A DNA stretch of 64,000 bases from Sinorhizobium numidicum (GTDB lineage: Bacteria > Pseudomonadota > Alphaproteobacteria > Rhizobiales > Rhizobiaceae), in the NCBI RefSeq assembly GCF_029892045.1, contig NZ_CP120368.1:2977501-3041500 (forward strand). Direction: 5' to 3'. This document shows positions 13,081-20,970 of the stretch, piece by piece. A model generated the notes under the pieces. It saw only the letters and a program-made list of their open reading frames with translations. It did no database searches and had not been told where the DNA came from. The stretch's first letter is position 1. Each line of letters starts with the position of its first letter. A program made the translations under genes and the position numbers.

Positions 13081-13170
13081 ATGAAAGGAGGGCTGCGCGT
13101 GATGACTTTCTTCCGGCACCATCGCCAGCGCGGCCCCGTCTCAGCCCTGCAAATGCGTTTGCAGGGCTGA
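13081..13170 (+). CDS. candidate leader peptide upstream of the ABC-F gene
   Basis: Mini-ORF with a strong AAAGGAGGG ribosome site at 13084-13092, 9 bases before the ATG at 13102. The peptide from that ATG is 22 aa (MTFFRHHRQRGPVSALQMRL then QG). An upstream in-frame ATG at 13081 would give 29 aa but overlaps the ribosome site. The last codons run through a perfect hairpin (13142-13169). This arrangement fits a translated leader whose ribosome melts RNA structure before a regulated gene; whether it is translated is not shown. Confidence 0.45.
   Translation: MKGGLRVMTFFRHHRQRGPVSALQMRLQG
13142..13169 (+). promoter_or_regulatory. leader hairpin overlapping the mini-ORF stop codon
   Basis: A perfect 12-bp stem, CAGCCCTGCAAA with TTTGCAGGGCTG, has a TGCG tetraloop. 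The TGA of the mini-ORF lies in the 3' arm. A T run (CCCTTTTTAT) comes 14 bases later, so it is not a classical terminator. It probably belongs to an attenuation-type leader for the ABC-F gene. Confidence 0.5.
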
Positions 13171-13215
13171 CCAGAGACAAGCCCTTTTTATCTCTTCCTG
13201 GTCTGCCCAGTCGTC

Positions 13216-13253
13216 ATGCGGCGCTGAACCCAATGGTTCTGAGCGCCCCGCAT
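13216..13253 (+). promoter_or_regulatory. second leader hairpin before the ABC-F gene
   Basis: An imperfect long hairpin: ATGCGG-CGCT pairs with AGCGCCCCGCAT (one two-base bulge) and continues as GAACC/GGTTC around CAAT. A weaker third hairpin (CGATGC/GCATCG) lies at about 13284-13301, ending about 37 bases before the ABC-F start. Confidence 0.4.
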
Positions 13254-13337
13254 ATCGTCATCAAACCCAATCCGTAAGGGCCGAACGATGCGCATCTGCA
13301 TCGGTTTCGACCCCGTTGGGCAGTCCAGAGAACGACA

Positions 13338-14861
13338 ATGGCTTTGATCACTATCAGAAATCTCGCAGTCACACTGGGTGCGCCGCTCTTTTCGCAACTC
13401 GACCTTGCTGTCTCGCCGGGCGATCGCATCGGCATCGTCGCCGCCAATGGTCGGGGCAAATCCACCTTACTGAGATGCGTCGCCGGCATGCTCGAGCCCA
13501 TGACCGGCGACATTACGCGGTCGCGAGGCCTGCGCATCGGCTATGTCGAGCAGATTATTCCGCAAGCCCTTTCCGAAACTCCATTCCATGAAGCGGTTCG
13601 CCAAGCGTTGCCGGACGACCAGGCTGAAACAGAGGCCTGGCGGGTTGATGTCATCTTGGATTCTCTCGACGTCCCGCCGGCGCTTCGGCAACTGCCCATC
13701 GCGAAGTTGAGCGGAGGTTGGCAAAGGCTGGCACTCCTTGCCTGCGTCTCCGTCACCGATCCGGACGTGTTGCTCCTGGACGAGCCGACCAATCACCTGG
13801 ATCTTGGAAAGATTCTGGGGCTGGAAGCGTGGCTCGGCAGCCTCCCCCGCGACATCCCTGTGCTGATCTCCAGCCATGACCGGGCGTTTCTCGATGCGAC
13901 AACGAACCGGACGCTATTTCTGCGCGCGGAACGATCGCGCCTGTTTTCACTGCCCTATTCGCTGGCACGAAACGCGCTGGACGAGATCGACGCTTCCGAC
14001 GAGCGGCGCTACCAGAAGGACATGAAAGCGGCGCAGCAGCTCCGCCGCCAGGCGGCCAAGCTCAACAATATCGGCATCAACTCCGGCAGCGATCTTTTGA
14101 CGGTGAAGACGAAACAGATGCGCCAAAGGGCCGAGCGCCTGGAGGAAGCTGCACGCCCGGGTTTCCAGGAGCGATCCTCCGGCGCCATCCGGCTCGCCAG
14201 TCGCGGCACCCATGCCAAAGTTCTCGTCACGCTGGACGATACGCCGGTGGAAACGCCGGACGGCAGGTTGCTGTTCAAAACCGGCAAACGCTGGATCTGC
14301 CAGGGCGATCGCATCGTCCTTCTCGGCCGCAATGGCGCAGGAAAGTCCCGCCTCATCCATTTGATCAGGACAGCGATAACCGAGCCGGATCGGTGTGCAG
14401 CAACGATCAAGCCGACACCGTCACTGGCGCTCGGCTACAGTGATCAGGCGCTCGCCGGGCTCGCCGATCGTGAAACGCCGCTTGCGACGATCATCAGGCG
14501 GTTCGACGTTGGCGACCAACGCGCCCGCACCCTGCTTGCCGGAGCGGGCCTCGGGATCGATCTGCAGTCGCGCCCGATCGGCATTCTCTCGGGCGGGCAG
14601 AAGTCGCGGCTGGCCATGCTTGTCCTGAGGCTCACCAATCCAAACTTCTATCTGCTCGACGAACCGACCAACCATCTCGACATCGAGGGGCAGGAAGCAT
14701 TGGAATCGGAGCTGATGGTTCAGCAGACGAGTTGCCTTGTGGTTTCGCACGACCGCAGTTTCGTGCGCGCCGTCGGCAACCGCTTCTGGCTGATCGAGAA
14801 CCGGCATTTGGTAGAGGTCGATGATCCCGGGGATTTCTTTGCGTCTGCCCGTGAAAGCTAG
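13338..14861 (+). CDS. ABC-F family ATP-binding protein
   Basis: Soluble twin-ATPase of the ABC-F class, which act on ribosomes (translation factors or target-protection antibiotic resistance). It is 507 aa with two ABC domains. Domain 1 has NGRGKST, LSGGWQRLAL and LLLDEPTNHLD; domain 2 has RNGAGKS, LSGGQKSRLAM and YLLDEPTNHLD. The inter-domain linker (about residues 190-290), rich in Lys, Arg and Gln, is the P-site tRNA interaction region. There are no membrane segments. The closest functional subgroup cannot be named by eye. The gene is preceded by a structured leader with a mini-ORF, as seen for some inducible resistance ABC-F genes. Confidence 0.88.
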   Translation: MALITIRNLAVTLGAPLFSQLDLAVSPGDRIGIVAANGRGKSTLLRCVAGMLEPMTGDITRSRGLRIGYVEQIIPQALSETPFHEAVRQALPDDQAETEAWRVDVILDSLDVPPALRQLPIAKLSGGWQRLALLACVSVTDPDVLLLDEPTNHLDLGKILGLEAWLGSLPRDIPVLISSHDRAFLDATTNRTLFLRAERSRLFSLPYSLARNALDEIDASDERRYQKDMKAAQQLRRQAAKLNNIGINSGSDLLTVKTKQMRQRAERLEEAARPGFQERSSGAIRLASRGTHAKVLVTLDDTPVETPDGRLLFKTGKRWICQGDRIVLLGRNGAGKSRLIHLIRTAITEPDRCAATIKPTPSLALGYSDQALAGLADRETPLATIIRRFDVGDQRARTLLAGAGLGIDLQSRPIGILSGGQKSRLAMLVLRLTNPNFYLLDEPTNHLDIEGQEALESELMVQQTSCLVVSHDRSFVRAVGNRFWLIENRHLVEVDDPGDFFASARES

Positions 14862-14897
14862 GCCTGCGGACGCCCCTTTTTCCATTGATCTCAAAAT

Positions 14898-14926
14898 AAA
14901 ACCACTTGCAAAATTAAACTGGTTTT
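14898..14926. promoter_or_regulatory. inverted repeat upstream of the RibD-like gene
   Basis: AAAACCA and TGGTTTT, spaced by 15 bases in an A/T-rich stretch, could be an operator or a weak terminator for the ABC-F gene. No regulator gene is adjacent. Confidence 0.25.
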
Positions 14927-14944
14927 GTCATTCTCAATGCCGCC

Positions 14945-14994
14945 GCATGTTTCCTTAAATCGGAACCGATTTGAGAAGACGCACGGCGCTGTAG
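14945..14994. repeat. internally deleted RIME1-type element
   Basis: The left palindrome (GCATGTTTCCTTAAATCGGA and on to the ATTT at 14971) is fused directly to the right end (GACGCACGGCGCTGTAG). The middle of the element seen complete at 58122-58222 is missing. Confidence 0.6.
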
Positions 14995-15034
14995 GAACGG
15001 GCAAGAGAGCCCGCCCGCGAACGGGAGGAAGATC

Positions 15035-15581
15035 ATGCGCAAGGTTATCATGTGGGACATGATCAGTGTCGACGGTTATTTCGAGGCACCCGGACACGAT
15101 ATCAGTTGGTTCGTCTTTGAGGACGAGCTTGCCGCCTATATCGGCGAAACCCAGCTCGAAGCCGGTACCCTGCTCTTTGGTCGCGTGACGTATGAGATGA
15201 TGGCGGCCTACCTGGCCATCGGCCGAGGGCGATATCGCCACTTTCATGAACGGCGTCGAAAAATTTGTCTTCTCGAGAACGCTTCGCAGTGCCGATTGGA
15301 ACAATACGGCGCTTGTTTCCGGCGATGCGGTCGCCGAAGTCGAGCGCCTGAAACAGCTTGACGGCGGCACGATCTTCATCTTTGGCAGCGCAAACTTTGC
15401 TGCGACACTCACCGCCAAAGGATTGGTCGACGAGTACCGCCTCGGCATCAATCCGGTGCTGCTCGGCAAGGGTGTTCCGCTATTTCAGAATATCCCGGAA
15501 CGCACAAGCCTGGAGCTCACGCATGTCCGTCCGCTGAAATCCGGCGTCGTCATCCTGCACTATCGGCCACAGGCGGCTTGA
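15035..15581 (+). pseudogene. dihydrofolate-reductase-family (RibD C-terminal) protein, frameshifted
   Basis: A good ribosome site (GGGAGGAAGATC) precedes MRKVIMWDMISVDGYFEAPG, a typical RibD_C start. The frame is lost near 15211: the codons after MMAAY should read WPSAEGDIATFMNGVEKFVFS, which needs one C fewer in TACCTGG. The correct sequence resumes in the +1 frame (MNGVEKFVFSRTL to the end, with GGTIFIFGSANFAATL and LGINPVLLGKGVPLF). Joined, it would be about 181 aa, the normal size. It is either a recent pseudogene or a one-base sequencing error. Confidence 0.85.
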
Positions 15582-15616
15582 ACGCCGAAAGACCATAGCT
15601 TCGGGAGGGAGCATTC

Positions 15617-15762
15617 ATGGAAAACCGCCTGTCTGAATATGCCCGCAGGCGCTCGCGCTGCTGCAGATCGTGACCGCCCTGTTTTTCGTCCATGCCGGCA
15701 TGATGCTGCTTGTCTTCGCCGGCCCCGGCGCCTGTAGTATCGACGGCCGTCGCAGCGGCTGA
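15617..15762 (+). pseudogene. DoxX-family membrane protein remnant
   Basis: A GGGAGGGAGC ribosome site precedes MENRLSEYA, which shifts frame in the C run at 15642-15644. One more C would restore PQALALLQIVTALFFVHAGM, recognisably the first membrane helix of DoxX proteins. It then ends at a TGA after about 48 codons, whereas intact DoxX proteins have four helices and about 130-150 aa. RibD-like reductases and DoxX proteins are often neighbours, so the pair may have arrived and decayed together. Confidence 0.6.
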
Positions 15763-15866
15763 CGTTGGCCCTTGACATCGCCGCCCTATCGTCCGACTCA
15801 CGATCAAGAGGGCAAAGCAGGTCAAGGCTGCTTGCGCCCCGACCCGGACAAGGCGAGGAGGCTCCG

Positions 15867-16613
15867 ATGAGCGAGACGGCACGCACGACGATCGACCAGA
15901 GCGAAGTGGATCGCTTCTCGGCGATGGCAGCCGAATGGTGGGATCCGACTGGCAAGTTCCGCCCGCTACACAAGTTCAATCCGGTGCGCCTTGCCTATAT
16001 TCGCGACAAGGCTTGCGAACATTTCGGCCGCGACCCCAAGGGCCCGCAACCGCTAAAAGGTCTAAGGGTGCTCGATATCGGCTGCGGCGGTGGCCTGCTC
16101 TCCGAACCGATGGCCCGCATGGGCGCCGACGTGCTGGGAGCCGACGCTTCGGAAAAGAATATCGGGATCGCCAAGGCCCATGCGGCGGGAAGCGGCGTTG
16201 CCGTCGACTACCGCGCCGTCACCGCGGAGGCGCTCGCGGAGGCCGGCGAGAGTTTCGACATCGTTCTCAACATGGAAGTCGTCGAGCACGTTGCCGACGT
16301 CGACTTCTTCATGACGACCTGCGCGCATCTGGTGCGGCCCGGTGGCCTGATGTTCGTCGCCACGATCAATCGCACGCTGAAAGCGGCGGCGCTTGCCATC
16401 TTTGCCGCTGAGAATGTGCTGCGCTGGTTGCCGCGCGGCACGCATCAATATGAAAAATTGGTGCGCCCCGAAGAGCTCGAAAAGCCCCTCCGCGCGAGCG
16501 GCATGGAGATCGCCGATCGCACCGGTGTCTTCTTCAATCCGCTCGCCAATCAGTGGAACCTTTCGAGAGACATGGACATCAACTACATGATCGTCGCCAA
16601 GCGCCCGATCTAA
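15867..16613 (+). CDS. ubiG: ubiquinone biosynthesis O-methyltransferase
   Basis: Performs both O-methylations in ubiquinone synthesis. It is 248 aa from the ATG at 15867, which has a strong GCGAGGAGG site; the in-frame extension upstream is unsupported. The SAM motif is [20 protein letters not shown], followed by [15 protein letters not shown]. The N-terminal [20 protein letters not shown] is the UbiG hallmark. It converges on the DUF1178 gene with an 18-base gap. Confidence 0.96.
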   Translation: MSETARTTIDQSEVDRFSAMAAEWWDPTGKFRPLHKFNPVRLAYIRDKACEHFGRDPKGPQPLKGLRVLDIGCGGGLLSEPMARMGADVLGADASEKNIGIAKAHAAGSGVAVDYRAVTAEALAEAGESFDIVLNMEVVEHVADVDFFMTTCAHLVRPGGLMFVATINRTLKAAALAIFAAENVLRWLPRGTHQYEKLVRPEELEKPLRASGMEIADRTGVFFNPLANQWNLSRDMDINYMIVAKRPI

Positions 16614-16631
16614 AACCCGCCGACCGCCGGC

Positions 16632-17060
16632 TCAGTTCTTGTCGTCCGGGATCACCGGCAAGGGTGCGATTTCGATACCCTCTTCGAGAAGCGCGACGGC
16701 CTCTTCGGCGGTTGCCTTGCCGATCAATCCGCGCTGGTCCGCCTCGCCGTAGTGGATCTTGCGCGCCTCTTCCGGGAAGCGTTCGCCGACGTCTTCGGCG
16801 TTCTCGCGGATCGATTTTACCAGCTCGCGAAGCTTGGCAATCGTTTCCTTCTGCGCTTGATCCATCACCAGCGCCTGTCTTGCCTCCTTCTTGCGTGCCG
16901 TCGAGACGGCGGGCGCCATCAACTGTTTGCTGACGGAGGCCGAGCTGCAAGTGGGACAGGTAACCAGATGGCTGTCGACCTGTCGGTCGAAGTCGTCACT
17001 CGATGAGAACCAGCCTTCGAAGGCGTGGCCGTTGTCGCAGGAAAGAGTGTAGCGGATCAA
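16632..17060 (-). CDS. DUF1178 family protein
   Basis: 142 aa. It begins MIRYTLSCDNGHAFEGWFSS and carries a zinc-ribbon-like pair of Cys motifs (C8, and CPTC near residue 35). The C-terminal half is helical and acidic, with the conserved EARKIHYGEADQRGLIGKAT segment. The function is unknown. Its start overlaps the stop of the nitrilase-like gene by four bases, which implies translational coupling in the comF-grxC-nitrilase-DUF1178 transcript. Confidence 0.92.
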   Translation of the reverse strand: MIRYTLSCDNGHAFEGWFSSSDDFDRQVDSHLVTCPTCSSASVSKQLMAPAVSTARKKEARQALVMDQAQKETIAKLRELVKSIRENAEDVGERFPEEARKIHYGEADQRGLIGKATAEEAVALLEEGIEIAPLPVIPDDKN

Positions 17061-17914
17061 GCTGCAACGCCTCCTTTCCCGGCCGATGCCACCTCATCCA
17101 GAACGAAACTGCGGGCATTCCTGAGATTGGGAATTCGCGCACGCGCGCCGTGCACCGCGGCCACATCGATCTCGGCGATAACGATCGCCTCGCCGACCGG
17201 TCCGGCCTGAGCGAGAACCTTGCCCCAGGGATCGACGATCATCGAATGGCCGAAGGTCTCCCGGCCATCTTCATGCTCGCCGGCCTGGGCGGCGGCAATG
17301 ATAAACAGACCGTTTTCGATAGCGCGGGCGCGCAGCAGTATCTCCCAGTGCGCCTCGCCCGTCTGGCGGGTGAAAGCCGCGGGCACCGACATGATCTCGG
17401 CGCCGGCGACGGCCTGCTGACGGAAGAGTTCGGGGAAGCGGACGTCGTAACAGATCGCGAAACCGAGCTTGCCTAAGGGAAGATCGGCAAGACGCGCCGT
17501 CGCTCCCGGCCGGTAGAGGGCACTTTCGCGCCAGCTTTCGCCATTTTCCAGATCCACGTCGAACATGTGGATCTTATCGTAGTCGCAAATTTTTTCGCCA
17601 TCCGGCCCGAAGAGGAAGCCGCGGTTGGCGATCTTGCCGTCCGCAAGGTCAATCGGCGTCGAGCCGACATGAAGATAAATGCCGAGTTCCGCAGCGAGGC
17701 TTGCGGCGTCCCGCACAACGAGGTCGCCGGCCTCGTCCCTCAGCACGGACCGAAGCCCCGCCCGGTCGCGCTGTACGGCACCGGTCATCTCGGGCGTCTG
17801 GATATAGGTTGCGCCCTGAGCAGCCGCCTCACGCACGAGCTTTGCCATCGCCTCCGCATTGCTTGCGGGATCGATGCCGGAGCACATCTGAACGGCAGCA
17901 GCCTTGAACGTCAT
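17057..17914 (-). CDS. carbon-nitrogen hydrolase (nitrilase superfamily, Nit-type)
   Basis: Probably an omega-amidase or deaminated-glutathione amidase. It is 285 aa from MTFKAAAVQMCSGIDPASNA. The Glu-Lys-Cys triad is visible: E in TPEMTG, K in YDKIHMFDVD, C in AICYDVRFPELFR. An in-frame extension of 57 codons upstream is rejected because the family starts at this methionine. It is followed with overlap by DUF1178, a conserved pairing in Rhizobiales. Confidence 0.92.
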   Translation of the reverse strand: MTFKAAAVQMCSGIDPASNAEAMAKLVREAAAQGATYIQTPEMTGAVQRDRAGLRSVLRDEAGDLVVRDAASLAAELGIYLHVGSTPIDLADGKIANRGFLFGPDGEKICDYDKIHMFDVDLENGESWRESALYRPGATARLADLPLGKLGFAICYDVRFPELFRQQAVAGAEIMSVPAAFTRQTGEAHWEILLRARAIENGLFIIAAAQAGEHEDGRETFGHSMIVDPWGKVLAQAGPVGEAIVIAEIDVAAVHGARARIPNLRNARSFVLDEVASAGKGGVAA

Positions 17915-18024
17915 TACTCTATTTCTCCCGAGCAGGATTCGGATCGAAGCGATCCAGATCGTCCCGCAACTGTGTTGGCTGGAGCGGAATGCCGGCAACA
18001 CCGAACCTGCTTCTTCATTCCATT

Positions 18025-18282
18025 TCAGGCGGCGAGCAACTTGTCGAGCTTGCCGACACGGTCGAGTGCGTGCAGATCGTCGCAACCGCCGACATGCACG
18101 TCATTGATGAAGATCTGCGGGAAGGTCCTGCCGCCGTTGGACTTGTCGATCATCTCCTGGCGGAGCTCCGGAGCATAGGTCGCGTCATGCTCGACAAAGC
18201 CGACACCCTTGCTTTCCAGAAGCTTCTTTGCTCTGGAGCAATAGCCGCAGAACTGACGCGTATAAATGACCACCGAAGCCAT
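18025..18282 (-). CDS. grxC: glutaredoxin 3
   Basis: Small cytosolic thiol oxidoreductase that uses glutathione. It is 85 aa from MASVVIYTRQ, with the dithiol active site CGYC at 12-15 and the glutathione-binding TFPQIFIN and GGCDDLHAL segments. Size and start match GrxC. It lies 47 bases after the comF reading frame and 110 bases before the nitrilase-like gene. Confidence 0.96.
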   Translation of the reverse strand: MASVVIYTRQFCGYCSRAKKLLESKGVGFVEHDATYAPELRQEMIDKSNGGRTFPQIFINDVHVGGCDDLHALDRVGKLDKLLAA

Positions 18283-18329
18283 GATTCCAAACCGCTCCAC
18301 ACCGGCGTCTACGCCGGCCAATCTGATTT

Positions 18330-19104
18330 TCATATAGGACCGGACATGGCTCTTGCAAAGGTCAAAACCGTTACATCTCCGGCCCCCGCCCGCTTCAGCG
18401 CGCGCGTGGCGGCCGACACGGTCGCGCCCGTCGTGTACACATCGTCTACGAGCACGATACGCTTCCCGGCGACAGCCGGTCTAGCGCTTTCAGGCACGGC
18501 AAAAGCGCCTCGGACGTTGTCCTCGCGAGCCTTGGCGCCGAGGCCGATTTGCCGGCTCGTGCGTTTGATGCCGAAGGACATTCGGCCGATAGGGCGTCTG
18601 CGAGATGTCGGCAATGAACCGCGCGAGCTCGGCCGCCTGGTTGAACTTTCGCCTCCATAGCCGAAACGCGTGAAGCGGAACCGGCACGATCAGGTCGGCC
18701 GCCGCCACGGCACCATCGCTCGCACGGATCATCCATTCGGCGAGCATCGGCGCCAGATCAGTTCGGTCGCGATATTTCAGGCCGTGCACCAGGTCACGCG
18801 CTATACCTTCGTGCAGCGCGGCGGAGCGCAGCCTGTCGAAGGCCGGCGGGTTGGCCATCGCTTCTGGCGAAACAGCGCCCAAGCCCGGATCGAAGCCGAA
18901 GGGCGATCCGAGGACATCGCAATACGGCCGCTCGATCAGGCGCAGGCCGCGCCAGCAGGACGCGCAGACCGCATGAGGGTCGCCCGTGAGCCGACCGCAG
19001 CCGCAGCAGACGGGCGGAAAGACGACATTGACCGCCTCGCTGCCGAGTTGGCGCAAGAGCGCCGCCGAGCGTGTGGCCCGATTTCTCCATCCGTCCCGTT
19101 CCAT
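18330..19104 (-). pseudogene. comF: ComF family phosphoribosyltransferase-like protein, frameshifted
   Basis: The N-terminal part starts at 19104 (MERDGWRNRA) and carries the zinc cluster (CCGCGRL, CASCWRGL) and KYRDRTDLAPMLAEWM. Near 18571 the frame is lost after PYRPNVLR. The conserved continuation IKRTSRQIGLGAKAREDNV and the PRPP motif IVLVDDVYTTGATV lie in another frame. The family pattern LxRxxxTxxQ implies that two bases (CG of a CGGCGC) are missing. Joined length would be about 258 aa. It may be truly broken or a sequence error. Confidence 0.85.
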
Positions 19105-19162
19105 CAGGTTGACTTTGTCTCCGCCAGGGTTTTTTTGCGTCCGTAAGCTCGGAGAGAGTATC

Positions 19163-20062
19163 GTGGAAATCATCTTTGACCAGAGCCTCGTGGAAGCGCA
19201 TCGTCGCCGGGCCTTGCGCCGCGCCGACGAAAAAGCGGCCTTCCTCCTCGATATCGTCGCGCAGGAGCTGGCTGACCGCGTGAGCGTCGTGGAGCGGCAT
19301 TTCGACAAAGCCATGGAGTTACACGGCTATACGGGCGCCACGGCGCGTCGTCTTGCCGAAACCGGCAAGATCGACGCGATCGAACGGGTGGAAACTGACC
19401 GCGGTTTCGGCTCGGCCGACACACCGGTCACGGTCGCGCCTTTGGAGCGTGTTCCCGCCGAACCGGAATCTCTCAATCTGCTGGTATCGCCGCTGTCGCT
19501 GCACCTGACCAACGATACGCCGGGCGTCTTCATTCAGGCGCGCCGGGCACTGAAGCCCGATGGCCTGTTCCTGGCTGCGATCCCCGGCAGCGGCACGCTG
19601 CAGGAGCTTCGCGAAGTGCTCCTTGCGGCTGAAGCGGAGCTGATGGGCGGGGCGAGCCCGCGCGTAATTCCCTTTGCCGACGTGCGCGAAATGGGCGCTC
19701 TTCTGCAGCGGGCAGGCTTTGCCCTGCCGGTGGTAGACGCCGAGACTTACACGGTGCGTTACGATTCGCTCTTCGGACTGCTCAAGGACCTGAGGGCAAT
19801 GGGCATGACCAACCCGCTTGCCGCGCGCAGCCGCACGCCCATGCCGCGACGCTTCTTCCTGAAAGCCGCTGAGATCTACGCGGAGCGTTTCTCCGATCCG
19901 GACGGACGCATCCGCGCAACGTTCTCGGTCATCTATGTCTCCGGCTGGGCACCGCATGAAAGCCAACAAAAGCCGTTGAAGCCCGGCTCCGCGAAACAAA
20001 GACTGTCAGACGCACTCGGGGTCAGTGAGCAGCCACTGAAAGACCATAAACGCGGATCCTGA
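19163..20062 (+). CDS. SAM-dependent methyltransferase (NDUFAF5/BioC-like)
   Basis: About 299 aa from a GTG at 19163 (MEIIFDQSLVEAHRRRALRR) preceded by GGAGAGAG. The core contains LNLLVSPLSLHLTNDTPGVF and LKPDGLFLAAIPGSGTLQELREVL, matching the alphaproteobacterial relatives of the mitochondrial complex I assembly factor NDUFAF5. Canonical glycine-rich motif I is weak. A role as an arginine hydroxylase or methylase of respiratory complex I is only inference from the eukaryotic relative. It diverges from comF. Confidence 0.82.
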   Translation: MEIIFDQSLVEAHRRRALRRADEKAAFLLDIVAQELADRVSVVERHFDKAMELHGYTGATARRLAETGKIDAIERVETDRGFGSADTPVTVAPLERVPAEPESLNLLVSPLSLHLTNDTPGVFIQARRALKPDGLFLAAIPGSGTLQELREVLLAAEAELMGGASPRVIPFADVREMGALLQRAGFALPVVDAETYTVRYDSLFGLLKDLRAMGMTNPLAARSRTPMPRRFFLKAAEIYAERFSDPDGRIRATFSVIYVSGWAPHESQQKPLKPGSAKQRLSDALGVSEQPLKDHKRGS

Positions 20063-20145
20063 TTTGACTGGACCGGACGCGTTGCGACGCGCGCGGGTTC
20101 ACCGGACGAGCGAGAAGCGTGCGAGCGGTTTCGCTCTTGATGGTG

Positions 20146-20319
20146 TCAAACCCAGGCCGTTTCGATCGCATCCACTATGATGTTGAAAACGCCGAGGAGT
20201 GCCTCAGAGAAATTCTGCAGTCCAACGAGGAGACCGACGGAGATCAGTGCGGCCAGAAGGCCGTATTCCACCACCGTGGCGCCGTCGCGGCTGCGAACGA
20301 GACATCTCAGCTTGTCCAT
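20146..20319 (-). CDS. Flp family type IVb pilin
   Basis: 57-aa protein starting MDKLRCLVRSRDGATVVEYG. It has the class IVb pilin signature: a short basic leader, then G-ATVVEYGLLAALIS with the Glu at +5 of the processed pilin and a Tyr next to it, and a single hydrophobic helix ending in NIIVDAIE. Prepilin peptidase would cut after the Gly. No tad/cpa assembly genes are in the window, so it is either an orphan pilin or served from elsewhere. It lies 78 bases after a one-pass membrane protein gene on the same strand. Confidence 0.85.
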   Translation of the reverse strand: MDKLRCLVRSRDGATVVEYGLLAALISVGLLVGLQNFSEALLGVFNIIVDAIETAWV

Positions 20320-20397
20320 TCATCCTCCACCCGCCTTGAAAACGGGACGTGTGGTCACCTCGGGAAGACGCAGGACCTCGCCGGCGCTTCGTTTAAA

Positions 20398-20718
20398 TCA
20401 GCATCCGCTTTTGCTGCCGTCAGCATCGATGATGCAGACGGCGCCCGGCATTTCCTGAAGCACGCTGCGGCGTACGGTATATCGCTTGGCCGTCCCGCCG
20501 GAGGGAATCGAGCCTGTCGAGATATTGTCGTAATTCATCGGCGTGTTTGCCATCATGCGCCTGTCGTTCTTCGACGACAGCATCGGCGTGAGGATCAGCG
20601 TCAGCGCGATCACCGCCGTTCCAAACAGCAGCGACAGATTGAGCACACCTGTCCGGCGGGACTGGCTTGTCACCAGATCCTTGTCCTGAACCGTCCTCCA
20701 GAAATCCTCGTCTACCAT
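20398..20718 (-). CDS. one-pass membrane protein of unknown function
   Basis: 106 aa from MVDEDFWRTVQDKDLVTSQS. A single hydrophobic segment lies at about residues 26-46 (VLNLSLLFGTAVIALTLILT). The remainder, probably periplasmic, ends in VCIIDADGSKSGC, with two Cys that could pair. I do not recognise the family. It precedes the Flp pilin gene in the same direction, so the two may be co-transcribed, but nothing in its sequence proves a pilus role. Confidence 0.7.
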   Translation of the reverse strand: MVDEDFWRTVQDKDLVTSQSRRTGVLNLSLLFGTAVIALTLILTPMLSSKNDRRMMANTPMNYDNISTGSIPSGGTAKRYTVRRSVLQEMPGAVCIIDADGSKSGC

Positions 20719-20970
20719 CGAAGCCTCACAAAACACGAAAAGCGGCGGGGCGAAAGCATCCTTCCCAAGCCTCGACCTGACCACACCTGCTCGAAACCGG
20801 AGCTGCCGAAAGCGTGGCAGACACCAAAACTGATAGCGTCCATTTTGCGCGAGGGTGATAAACTTTCGATTAATAAATTTTGGAATTTAAGGGAGTTGAA
20901 GAAACTGAACGCGGATCCCCGTCCCTCCCTCGACGACCGCGTGCGGATTTGGCACGCCCGCACACCGATC

